Shown piece after piece: positions 1 to 8,700 of a stretch of DNA of 12,189 nt. The notes under the pieces are model-generated. The model made no database searches and was not told the origin of the DNA. It worked only from the letters and a program-made list of their open reading frames with translations. The stretch's first letter is position 1. Each line of letters opens with the position of its first letter. A program made the position numbers and the translations under genes. The DNA lies in contig JANBQC010000738.1 in the NCBI GenBank assembly GCA_027576995.1, positions 1-12,189 of the forward strand. Reading direction: 5' to 3'. This stretch comes from Dimargaris cristalligena. Taxonomy: Eukaryota; Kickxellomycota; Dimargaritomycetes; Dimargaritales; Dimargaritaceae.

Positions 1-1521
1 GAAGCCCTCGAACTAGATCAGGACCAATTCCGAGTCACCCGTTTCAAGGCCGTCTCATTCCCCGAGGATAAGCACGTCGTGTTCGACCCCGTCCGTAACT
101 GCCAGTCCGGTTTGTTTGGTTTCCACCTCGCCCCCACCAACGCCGATACCATGATCCTAACCGGCCGCGAACTGGACGCCATGGTCGCCCACCAGGAAAC
201 GGGAATGGTTAGCATGGCCCTTCCCGCCAACTCCTATCAACTCCCCCTCGAGGAAATGCGTAGCCTGGACCGGTTCTCCCGCATCTACATTTGGCTCGAC
301 GACGACCGCCAGGGGCAGGAAGCCACCCTGCGGATCATTAATAAATTGGGCATCGACCGCTGCCTGATTGTCTCCTCCCGCGGGGGTTTGGCGAGTGGTC
401 CCGTGAATGCGTCCGAAGCCCTCATGAAAGGACAGTCTTTCCAGAACATCTTGGATATGGCTCGTCCTTTGGGTCATGAACAAATCCTCGAGTTTTCCTC
501 GCTGCGGGATGCCGTGCACCAAGAAATCCTCCACCCCGTGGATGTGGCCGGCGTCAGTTCCCGGGATTTCAGTCAATTCAACGCGATTCTTAAGGGTCTC
601 CGGCCCGGTGAACTGTCCATCTGGAGCGGCACGACGGGGGTGGGTAAAACCACCATTTTGAGTCAGCTCTCCCTGGACTTTTGTCAGTCCGGCGTCAGTA
701 CCCTTTGGGGTAGTTTCGAAATCCCCAATGTCCGCCTGGCCAAACGGATGCTGTACCAGTTCGCCGAAAAGGACCTCAGTGAACACCCCGACGAATTCGA
801 GTACTGGGCCGATAAGTTTGAGCAACTTCCCCTCTATTATTTAAAATTCTTTGGCAGTACCGAAGCCGACAAAGTCCTGGATACTTTGAAACACGCCGTC
901 TACGCCTACGACGTCCAACACGTCCTCATCGACAACCTTCAATTCATGATGACGGGCCAGGGCAAGGGATTCGAAAAGTGGGATCTCCAGGAAATGGCTC
1001 TCAACACCTTCCGTAAATTCGCGACCGAATGCAACGTACACGTTTCCCTCGTCGTCCACCCCCGCAAAGAACGCGACGAAAAAAACCAACTCGATATCAA
1101 TTCCATTTTTGGATCGGCCAAGATTACCCAAGATGCGGATAATGTTGTGCTCATCCAGAAGGTAGGCAAAGTAGCCCGCAGTGTACTGAATGAGTACGGG
1201 GATGCCATCGCCACTCGCTACCTCGATATCCAGAAGAATCGGTTCGATGGGACATTGGGGAAGGTCCATTTGGCTTTCGATAGTAAATCGCTTCGGGTGC
1301 ATAGTGCCTCTCCACCGCCGAGTTCGCGGAGTAGTTCCAAGGTGTTGAAGTCGTTGGGATCCTCTGATTCTTCGTCGGCGACCACCGCCACCAAAGCGCG
1401 TAAGGTGAAGGTGGCCAAGGCCGAACCCGCGGTTACAGTTACAACACCGGCGCCGGTCGAGACTGAGGGCGAGTCATCTGCCACTTCTAACCGCGAAACC
1501 GCTCAAGCCATCTCGGAGTGA
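1..1521 (+). CDS. TWNK: Twinkle-type mitochondrial replicative DNA helicase, 3' part (5' end outside window)
   Basis: This is the last 506 codons of a Twinkle helicase, open in frame from base 1 and ending with TGA at 1519-1521. The family is the hexameric 5'-3' helicase that unwinds mtDNA at the replication fork. Numbering from the first visible codon, a TOPRIM-like domain covers about residues 1-125, with TGRELDAM at 54-61 and WLDDDRQG at 98-105. A RecA-like SF4 helicase domain follows: Walker A GTTGVGKTT at 210-218, the signature TLWGSFEIPNVRLAKRML just after it, Walker B VLIDNLQFMM at 308-317, VVHPRKE at 351-357, FGSAKITQDADN at 370-381 and KNRFDG at 412-417. The first TOPRIM motif has Gly-Arg-Glu where primase-competent relatives have Glu-Gly-Glu, so primase activity is doubtful. 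A Ser/Ala/Thr/Lys-rich tail of about 70 residues (436-506) follows the helicase core. No intron is seen. The N-terminus, including any mitochondrial targeting peptide and zinc-binding domain, lies off the left edge. Family assignment is secure. Confidence 0.95.
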   Translation, partial: EALELDQDQFRVTRFKAVSFPEDKHVVFDPVRNCQSGLFGFHLAPTNADTMILTGRELDAMVAHQETGMVSMALPANSYQLPLEEMRSLDRFSRIYIWLDDDRQGQEATLRIINKLGIDRCLIVSSRGGLASGPVNASEALMKGQSFQNILDMARPLGHEQILEFSSLRDAVHQEILHPVDVAGVSSRDFSQFNAILKGLRPGELSIWSGTTGVGKTTILSQLSLDFCQSGVSTLWGSFEIPNVRLAKRMLYQFAEKDLSEHPDEFEYWADKFEQLPLYYLKFFGSTEADKVLDTLKHAVYAYDVQHVLIDNLQFMMTGQGKGFEKWDLQEMALNTFRKFATECNVHVSLVVHPRKERDEKNQLDINSIFGSAKITQDADNVVLIQKVGKVARSVLNEYGDAIATRYLDIQKNRFDGTLGKVHLAFDSKSLRVHSASPPPSSRSSSKVLKSLGSSDSSSATTATKARKVKVAKAEPAVTVTTPAPVETEGESSATSNRETAQAISE

Positions 1522-1920
1522 TAAGGTTCCTCTCGCCCCATTAATCCATCAATCAACCGAGTTTTCTCAACCTGAAAGTAGACAGCAAGCGTTTGTCCAT
1601 TTCGTAATTAGAGAACCTCCATCATCCCCTAGATACTTTGCTGGCATGTGTACTGTATGTGTTTTTTTTTTCTGTTTCGTTTTGAGGCATTTATATCTAT
1701 TGATCTAGTTTAATATTTTATTTTATTTTTGATCTTGATTTATTTGATTTCGTTACAATCTGTTGATTAAGTGTGCATATCCCCATTTTTCCCACTATTA
1801 AATTCATAACTTTATTGTTTAGTATCTAAGCCACGCAGGCAGATCATTCTAGATCAATGGTATATTTACCACAGAGGGAGGGCGGTGAATAAGACAGCAT
1901 TCCATCTCCCATTGACTACA
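1522..1920. other. Convergent intergenic spacer between Twinkle and FEX
   Basis: This 399-nt AT-rich stretch separates two genes that converge on it, so it should hold both 3' UTRs and polyadenylation regions. A run of ten T lies near 1662-1671. TTTATT at 1811-1816 reads AATAAA on the minus strand and sits about 105 nt past the FEX stop, making it a candidate poly(A) signal for that gene. I see no clear AATAAA for Twinkle on the plus strand, and no coding or RNA gene. Confidence 0.6.
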
Positions 1921-3288
1921 TTATAATGTACAATTGAGATACCCTACGCGGGTATCAGGCTGAGCAAACCATTCATAGAAGCCAGCGATAAAAACCATAA
2001 AAATCTGTGCCACGAGTAGTGATGCTAACGCGTAAATATAGCTCAACCGCAATGAAGGCAGTAGCACCGCTACTTCCACCACTAGGGTCGAGATAGTCGT
2101 CAAACAGCCACAGAGCCCGTCTATAAGGGCTTGGCGGAACTGGCAAAACGCATGGGTACGGTACTGGTCCTCCTGCGCGGCTGCCGCCGCATTGATCCGA
2201 AACACGTTCCGACCCAGGATGAATAATACGGCGAGAATGGCCGTTCCTAGGATATTAGCGGTGAACGTACCCCAGGGAAACACGAGGGATCGCAATTGGC
2301 GAACCCAGCGCCGAACTCTCAAGCTGGGTGGGGCGGTCGCAGTATAAGTCGGGGGGGAAGAGGAAGTTGATAAATGGTTGAACCGGGCGAGTCCGTACCG
2401 GATGAGGGTGCCCAGGGGTGCGAAACAGGCGGCGAAATTATAGTTCCGCCAATGGAATTTAAGGGAAGTCCCAACGATTACCCCGATCCAGCCGAAGAGA
2501 CCGAGACCGGCGATGGTCCAGGCAAGTATTTGCACGGCCCTTTTACCTCTAGACGACTGTGGGGAGCCAGAATTAAGGGGCGGAAAACGGGTAGCCGGTG
2601 CCGCTTCGGTTGTTGATCCGACATCAATGCCCCGCATGTATTCGACCCTGGCGCAATGCAGTCGCCAGCGCCGGAGAGCTAACCAAGCCCGGGCCACATG
2701 GGAACCGAACCAAAAACCGGCGATTGCCACACACCAAGTTACCACGATATTATTAAACGACGCCAATAGGGAATCAAAATGCGTAGGAGGTAGTCGAGCC
2801 TGCTCCAAATCGATAGCGGAGGTGGTGGTGGGTAGTCGGGTGGGAATGCGAAAGGCCGTTTGAAAAATGTCAAGCTGCCAGCTGGAAAAGGTGGTGATGG
2901 AACCACAGAGACCGGTGGTGATGCCCGTGAACAAATAAGGGTGGTGGGTTAGGTGGTATTCAAAAGAATGCCAGTTACGGGCGTTACAGGTACCGCTATG
3001 GCCGTCAGCGTGGTCATTTTCATTTGCGCCGTTGGCGGCGGCCCCCACTATCCTCTCCCGTCTAAGTTGTTCTACATAGTGCCGCTCGTCATTTGCGCGC
3101 GCCTGGACGGTTTTGAGCTTCCGTATAAAGCCCATCACGAGACAGCCCAGGAGTTGCACCAAGGCCAGCGGAAAAACATCCGTGTTAGCGAAGTCGAACA
3201 GGTTTAGAACGCCCAGGCGGATCCATACGCCGCAAATGGAAAAAAAGGCTAGCGTGGAAATCTGCCAAACGACTGAAGAAAGCGGCAT
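1921..3288 (-). CDS. FEX1: Fluoride exporter FEX (fused tandem CrcB/Fluc domains)
   Basis: This intronless 455-residue membrane protein has two CrcB/Fluc domains joined by a linker helix, the arrangement of eukaryotic FEX channels that let fluoride leave the cell across the plasma membrane. The first half has helices near 7-29, 36-56, 114-138 and 172-194. A hydrophobic linker at about 252-275 would invert the second half, whose helices lie near 284-303, 337-359, 385-410 and 414-437. The diagnostic motif occurs twice: GLCGSITTFSSW at 126-137 and GLCGCLTTISTL at 391-402. The conserved TM1 arginine is R24 and R297. The TM2 asparagine is present in the second half (N345 in TANILG) but is glutamine in the first (Q45). 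The second half lacks both phenylalanine-box aromatics (I399, L402). Hydrophilic loops at about 57-110 and 200-250 are longer than in bacterial Fluc. The ATG at 3288 is the first in-frame ATG after an upstream stop; another, out-of-frame ATG lies 5 nt upstream in poorer context. The stop is TAA at 1923-1921. Confidence 0.93.
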   Translation of the reverse strand: MPLSSVVWQISTLAFFSICGVWIRLGVLNLFDFANTDVFPLALVQLLGCLVMGFIRKLKTVQARANDERHYVEQLRRERIVGAAANGANENDHADGHSGTCNARNWHSFEYHLTHHPYLFTGITTGLCGSITTFSSWQLDIFQTAFRIPTRLPTTTSAIDLEQARLPPTHFDSLLASFNNIVVTWCVAIAGFWFGSHVARAWLALRRWRLHCARVEYMRGIDVGSTTEAAPATRFPPLNSGSPQSSRGKRAVQILAWTIAGLGLFGWIGVIVGTSLKFHWRNYNFAACFAPLGTLIRYGLARFNHLSTSSSPPTYTATAPPSLRVRRWVRQLRSLVFPWGTFTANILGTAILAVLFILGRNVFRINAAAAAQEDQYRTHAFCQFRQALIDGLCGCLTTISTLVVEVAVLLPSLRLSYIYALASLLVAQIFMVFIAGFYEWFAQPDTRVGYLNCTL

Positions 3289-3764
3289 GTCATTGGAGGG
3301 AGAGAAGGGGCTGGTTGCGAATGGGCGGGCTAGGAAAGGCGCGGTGGTCGGAGTTGAAGTGAATTAGCTTAAAGAGAGCAAGGTGGTATATGTATAGCGA
3401 CGCATTAGAGAAGTTCAGCGAAATGAGGAAAACGGTCAGAGGGCATCCGTTCAGAACGTAGCTGAAGCCCCTTCTTCCCTTGGCTTTCGTGTGTGGCCCT
3501 TCAGGAGTAATATCGAGTAAGGTTAAATATAGCCTCAAAGTAAATGAAACCGCCAACCCTTTCGAACGTTAGGTATAGTTATCAGAATTATTCCCAATTA
3601 AACTTACTGCAGCCATACCATATAACTACCAATTTTTAACCAACACCTATATTCACAATTGGACAATTTATTGCCAACCATCTAAACAAAAGATTAGGTC
3701 CGTCTCATGGGGTATTTGGCAGTAAAATGAGGGGGAAATAGAACCTAACATAAAAATAGGTCCG
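3289..3764 (-). promoter_or_regulatory. Upstream/5' leader region of FEX
   Basis: This 476-nt interval between the FEX start and the tRNA terminator must carry the FEX promoter and 5' UTR. I find no convincing TATA box. On the minus strand an 88-codon ATG-initiated frame (3556-3290) ends in a TGA that leaves a single base before the FEX ATG. A second out-of-frame ATG at 3293-3291 opens a 14-codon ORF overlapping the FEX start. Whether either lies in the mRNA is unknown. The 88-residue product has no recognisable domain. Confidence 0.4.
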
Positions 3765-3769
3765 AAAAA
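3765..3769 (-). terminator. RNA polymerase III terminator of the tRNA gene
   Basis: Five A on the plus strand read TTTTT on the minus strand, five bases after the tRNA discriminator base. This is a typical Pol III termination tract. Confidence 0.8.
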
Positions 3770-3774
3770 TTATG

Positions 3775-3848
3775 CGATCGCAGCAGGACTCGAACCTGCA
3801 ATCTCCTGATCCGTAGTCAGGTGCCTTATCCAATTTGGCCATGCGACC
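3775..3848 (-). tRNA. tRNA-Arg (anticodon ACG)
   Basis: This 74-nt minus-strand tRNA folds into a full cloverleaf. The acceptor stem is GGTCGCA with TGCGATC, seven pairs including one G-T, followed by discriminator G. The D stem is GCC/GGC around an 11-base loop. The anticodon stem CCTGA/TCAGG has no mismatch and its loop CTACGGA gives anticodon ACG, read as ICG after A-to-I editing and decoding CGN arginine codons. The variable loop is AGATT. The T stem is GCAGG/CCTGC with loop TTCGAGT. The B box GGTTCGAGTCC is intact and the A box is recognisable. There is no intron and no encoded CCA, as expected for a eukaryotic nuclear tRNA. It is probably an independent Pol III unit, although it lies upstream of FEX on the same strand. 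Confidence 0.97.
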
Positions 3849-5449
3849 TTGCATGTCGATCTTTTGACAATGTAAATTTTATTAAAATTAAATTTAGTTG
3901 TACCAATTTTATGGTGCCCGTATAGGTTGTATTTAGTCTGGAATCTATTTCACCCTGCCAACTCCTAGAGATTTTTATATGACAACAGATTGGCCCGAAG
4001 GTATGTAGCCCCACCCCGGTTATTACGATTGCACCATCCTTTTAGGATGCTGGTTGATGGTGCATAACCCATGCGTAGACAGACTGTAGGAATATGGCTA
4101 AGTGTTGTTGGGTATAGTGATAATAGGTCTGCGGGTGCCAACTGTGATAAACGTCTTCCCGTTTAGTCTACATATATAAATGCAACCCTGGGTTTAATAT
4201 AGGGACAGAAGCACCATTCTTCGGATTAGTGACTCCGGGAAAACAACTCAAAATATATTATAGATGATTCAACCTGTAATTTTGTATTAATAAAATTATA
4301 TTGCCTTATACATAGGATCATTATTAAAGGTTCCTTGTATATGGCTAATCCCACTCCCTGTAATTGCATTTGCACAATAGTGATGTTGGCACCCATTCGA
4401 AGGTAGGATTAGGAATCCAAGGGTAGGCTAACGTACCTAACCATAGTCCAGCATTGGTGACAATACCAACTAGCATTTAAATCAGCTCTGCCTCTCCCAT
4501 ATGCAACAGCTATTTGCGGGTTTTTTACGTATAACAGTCAATATAATCCTTAAAATGGCTTTAAGTGGAAACCCAGGGGCTATCAAGACATTGAAGACCA
4601 TATATAATATGGGTGAAATTCGGCCCAGCTATATAATGGTTTACATTATACGTGTATGGGAAAATATATGGGAAATGTATTTTTAACTATAATATTGGCC
4701 GAATCTAATGGATTTTTCGTTATACGGCTTGGATGAATTTCTCCCATATGTTTAGCACTACTAAATATATCATCAATAATACATTTGCCGGACCGATCTT
4801 TATCGACTTACATCGAACATCCCGGCCATTTTCGCCATGGTATGCGCTCCACAATTAGCTGTCCTGGTTGTTAGTGAGCGCAAATTTCAATTTGCTGTTC
4901 GTTTATATACAGTTGATCTTCAACCAATCATGTCATGATTAGCTGGGCATCGTTTTTTCGACAGCCACTATGTTGGAGCAACAAGGAAATGACAAGCTCC
5001 CCCTAATTTGTCCCTCTTCGACAAGGGTGAAAATGGTTAGGTTGACCAACTAATTTTATACTGTCTCATGGAGTCTCAGTTGGACTGTAATTAGTCTACT
5101 ATAAAGGGACAGTCTAGGTGGTAGGTGTTGACTAAAAAGATTGTATCAAAATTACCACCTCTATAATATGGGTTTAGTATATCTATCGACTTGAGGTTAT
5201 TGATGTATTCGCAGAGTAGAGTAGAGTAGAATACGGAAGTGCGACTGTTTAACTCCGCCACGGCCCATTATGAGAGGGGATGGGTAATTCCGGCGCATTG
5301 TTTATAGTTGCGATGGACCTCTAGATATCAAATGTCCACCTTATAATATTCAGCCAAGTACTCTGCCACCCAAGGCCATCTGCTGTTTGACCAGCCTTGG
5401 CCTGCGGTTTGTGTTTATAGTACAACCCCCCAGTCTGTATTACAGCCAT
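3849..5449. other. Intergenic region with no supported gene
   Basis: These 1.6 kb separate the tRNA from the leader of the karyopherin gene. The sequence is AT-rich with scattered CpGs at ordinary frequency. Open frames are short (at most about 60 codons) and lack recognisable domains or supporting context. I found a short AGAGT tandem repeat (listed separately), an 8-bp inverted repeat (5116-5123 with 5153-5160) and a 7-bp inverted repeat (5370-5376 with 5394-5400). I looked for tRNA-like folds and box C/D snoRNA motifs and found no convincing additional RNA gene. Confidence 0.5.
5213..5232. repeat. Short pentanucleotide tandem repeat (AGAGT)3 plus one variant unit
   Basis: Three perfect AGAGT units occupy 5213-5227 and are followed by AGAAT. 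It is a minimal microsatellite in intergenic DNA with no evident function. Confidence 0.8.
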
Positions 5450-5670
5450 AGTTAATGTTCCCTGTTTACCTGTTGGTGCCCTTTCTATATCACCACCACC
5501 CCCTCCTTGTTTTCGAGTCTAGCCACTGTTTGGGCAGTTTTCTTGCACACTCCCCCTCCAACCCCCTTTAGCCCGGGCCGTTTGGACTATTAACCTTCTC
5601 CCCCTTGCCCGTTGTTCTTATCTCTCCACTCTTGCATTTCCGTTCTCCTCCACTGTCCCCCCTTTTCCCC

Positions 5671-5701
<31 letters not shown>

Positions 5702-5762
5702 CTATCTACCTCCGCCATCTCCTCTCCCGGCACTGTGCTCCGCCTTGTCTCTCACCTCTACC
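5450..5762 (+). promoter_or_regulatory. Pyrimidine-rich promoter/5' leader of the karyopherin gene
   Basis: The 313 nt before the karyopherin ATG are strongly C+T-rich on the plus strand, with CCACCACC-like, CCCCC and CTCTCC tracts interrupted by a (TAT)10 run. Pyrimidine-rich stretches just before the start are common in fungal housekeeping promoters and leaders. There is no clear TATA box near a plausible start point. The ATG at 5763 has A at -3 and G at +4, a good initiation context. Confidence 0.5.
5671..5700. repeat. (TAT)10 trinucleotide microsatellite
   Basis: Ten uninterrupted TAT units lie 62 nt before the karyopherin start codon, inside the pyrimidine-rich leader or proximal promoter. 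Length variation here could affect nucleosome positioning or leader length. That effect is an inference. Confidence 0.95.
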
Positions 5763-8700
5763 ATGGATCGGACCGTCTACGAATGCCTTCTGCAAACCCT
5801 CTCGCCCGAGGCCAATGTTCGCATGCAGGCCGAGCTGACGCTGCGCCAACTGACCCCTAAGCCCGAATTCCCTCTGAGTTTAACCCGCTGCGCGACCGCC
5901 CCCGAGTGTTCCCTGCCGCAGCGCCAGGCAGCTATATTCTCGCTGAAGAATTATGTCGATAAACACTGGTCCGCCTCAGCTCAGCGGTTTGAAGAACCCG
6001 AGCTGGATGGTTCGGTGAAACAGCTTATCCGCCAACAAATCGTGGAGGGCTTGTCCGATTCGGAAAAGAAAATCCGAGTGGGTGCGGTAGGTGATATTGT
6101 ATATAGATATATGTATTGGGCTGTGGGTTTTTTAAAGATTCTTTTGATTAAAAGAGGCAAGCGTGGAAGCCGGGCGAGTTGGACTGAATACACTTTATAT
6201 ATACGGCTCTTACTGCTGATCACATTGCTCCTGGTATCTTGCTGCCTTAGCCGGAACGCCTAGCTGGGGAGTTCAATGGCGGGTACAGTATAATCATACC
6301 CAACATTTTAGGGAAATGGGGCTATGTGTCGGACATTTTTGACTGCTACTTTCACAATCCGACCATTCTTCCATTTTTTAAGGAGTAAATATCACGATGT
6401 CTAATTCGTCTTTTACTCTAATATTGCTTATCGGTTGATAAATGTCTGACACAGGCCTATGTTATTTCAGAAATCGCCCAGTTTGACTGGCCCGAGGACT
6501 GGCCTGAGCTGTTTGACTACCTACTCCATCTTCTGAAGAGCGGCTCGCCCGAGCAGGTCCAGGCCTCCATGCACGTTTACTCCGAATTCGTGAGGCGCGA
6601 TATGACCGATCAGCAAATGAACCAAATCATCCAGCTTTTGCCAGAACTTTACACCATTGCCACCAAGGACCAGGTATGTACTTTCCTGACTTATCTATCA
6701 CCCACCCTCCTTCGATATGTATATATATATACATGTTAATTCGATCGCCCTATTCAATACCCCAGCCGAACTTTAACTTGTTATAGGAGTACGTCTATTT
6801 TGACACTATGCCTTGACTAGGTGCACGACATCGGAACTCGCGCCCGGGCCGTGGGGGTATTCAAAGACTGCTTAGAAATGTTCGCCATCGTAAGTGTGGA
6901 TCGTCCAGGTGCCATCGATACCTACATCAAACCCTACCTGGGTTCCTGGCAGGAGCTTTTCGTCCACTATCTGCGCCAGCCGACTGTTTTCCAGCCCGAT
7001 GCCCCGGCCGGTTCCATCAACCTATCCATGAAAATAGAAGTCTTACGGGCCGTCAAAGTAGCCAACCGGTTTGCTCCCAAAGATAATAACGCAGTCGCTA
7101 CAATCATGGATCTGATTGTCCAGGACCTCATGACCCTGTGTGCCCCCTACACCGAGGGATTTGTGTACTCGCAGGAGGGTCAATCATGGGTGGTGTCTAC
7201 CGACGACGGGGAGTCCGCTGATTTGAGCCTCGAAACGTACATTGTTGCTTGCCTGGACTTCCTAAGCGAGTTCATCACCCGGACCGTCGTCCGCCCCTAC
7301 TTGGTCCACAAGGCCGGCCCCAATCAGCCCCTTGAGCCCCAACCGGCGATGATCCAATTAGTGAATGCCGTCGTGCCGTACCTTCAGGTGGCCCAGGAAC
7401 AGGCTGAGGCCTGGCAGGATGACATTGATCAGTTTATCGCCGACGAAGAGCACGAGTCCCTCAGCTTTAATGTGCGCACCTTTGCCCAGGATACCATCCG
7501 TTCTATGCTGGATAAGTTCCCCCTCGTTACCGTGGGCGTGCTTGGCCAGGTAGCCCCCAATTTCGCATCCCAGGCCACCCAGGCCCGGACCGCCGGGGAT
7601 CCCCGTTGGTGGGTTATCCTGGAGGCCTGTCTGTTGGCCATTGGGCTGGCGGCTGAGGATATGATCGAAACTTATCAGCACAGCCGGAGCCGGGTCCACC
7701 TCGACCTGCCGGGTCTCTTTGAGCATGTGGTCATTCAAATGGCCCAGTGCCCCGAACCATTTGCCCGCGGTCGGGCATTCATTTTCACTAGCCAGTTTAG
7801 TGAAATCCTGCCCCCCGCTGTCAACGTTCAGTACTTGCAGGCGGCCGCCACGGCGTTGGAGTCAGCGGACCCTTTGGCGGTTAAGATTAGCGCCCTCAAG
7901 GCCCTGGATAATTTCGGTCGCCAAGCCGACAAGGACCAAATTCGGCCCCTGCTACGACCCATCCTGACGGGTATTGTGCGGTTGCAGGACCAGTTCACCG
8001 CTGATACCCTCTTGGTAGCTCTCGAAACTCTATATGTGCTCATGAAGATTGATGCATCCATCACCGCCGAACTTGAACCTGTGCTAGGCCCTTTCGTTCT
8101 AACCGTGTGGCAGCAACACCCAGCTAATCACCTTATCAACAGCCTGACTGTGGATATCCTGGCCGTTTTGGTGTCGAACCCACAGTGTTTCGGTGCTTTC
8201 CAGGCCCGGGTGGTGCCCCTCATTACGGACGTCATGCGCCGGGGTCCGGAGGAAGTGGAGGGTGGCGTGGTGGCCAACGCCCTCGATCTACTGTCCGAAC
8301 TGATCAGGAATGGCCCCTCCCCGCTCCCCGTCGGCTATGTCGAGGAAATCTTCCCCGTTCTGGTCCAACTGCTGCGTCGCAGTGACGACCATGCCATTAT
8401 GCAGAACGGCCAGGAGTGCTTCAAATACTACGTCACCAAGGATTTGGACCATCTCGCCCGCTGGCAAGAGGATCCCACCACCGGGCGTACCGGCTTGGCT
8501 ATCCTACTCGAGTACGTGGCCTTCCTCCTCCAGCCCCAACAATCCGAGTCCGCCTCCTTTTTTGTGGGGGATTTGATCGTCAAACTCATCCAAAAGGGGT
8601 ACCATTGGATGGCCCCCCATGCGGCTAGCCTGATCCAGGTCGTGCTGAACCGTATCGCCAGCGCACAAACGTCCGTCTTTGCCCAATCGTTGATTGCGGT

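Noticed and set aside
157..825. 222-codon open frame on the minus strand
   Set aside because: It lies wholly antisense to the Twinkle coding sequence, which has unmistakable motifs. The GC-rich third positions of that gene explain the open antisense frame.
841..1302. 153-codon minus-strand frame
   Set aside because: Also antisense to Twinkle, and it has no recognisable domain.
3290..3556. 88-codon minus-strand frame as a separate protein gene
   Set aside because: No recognisable domain, amino acid content like translated noncoding DNA, and better viewed as FEX leader; mentioned only as a possible upstream frame.
3826..4014. 62-codon minus-strand frame overlapping the tRNA
   Set aside because: It runs into the tRNA gene and has no coding support.
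4501..4686. 61-codon plus-strand frame in the intergenic region
   Set aside because: AT-rich, no domain and no supporting context; typical of chance.
5745..5762. In-frame TTG six codons before the karyopherin ATG as start
   Set aside because: The ATG at 5763 has a good context and is the natural nuclear start; the TTG is not needed.
5605..5860. Two overlapping plus-strand frames running through the TAT microsatellite
   Set aside because: They translate the repeat as poly-Tyr or poly-Ile, begin at non-ATG codons and run out of frame into karyopherin exon 1.
6455..6470. Alternative intron 1 acceptor TTTCAG at 6465-6470
   Set aside because: It would remove 16 nt, shift the frame and delete the conserved AYVISEIA segment.
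6717..6734. 18-nt perfect palindrome in intron 2
   Set aside because: It is mostly a TA dinucleotide run with ATG/CAT ends, which is palindromic by nature.
7358..7738. 126-codon minus-strand frame and several smaller frames across 7358-8731
   Set aside because: They are shadows of karyopherin exon 3, which is open for 676 codons and matches the family throughout.
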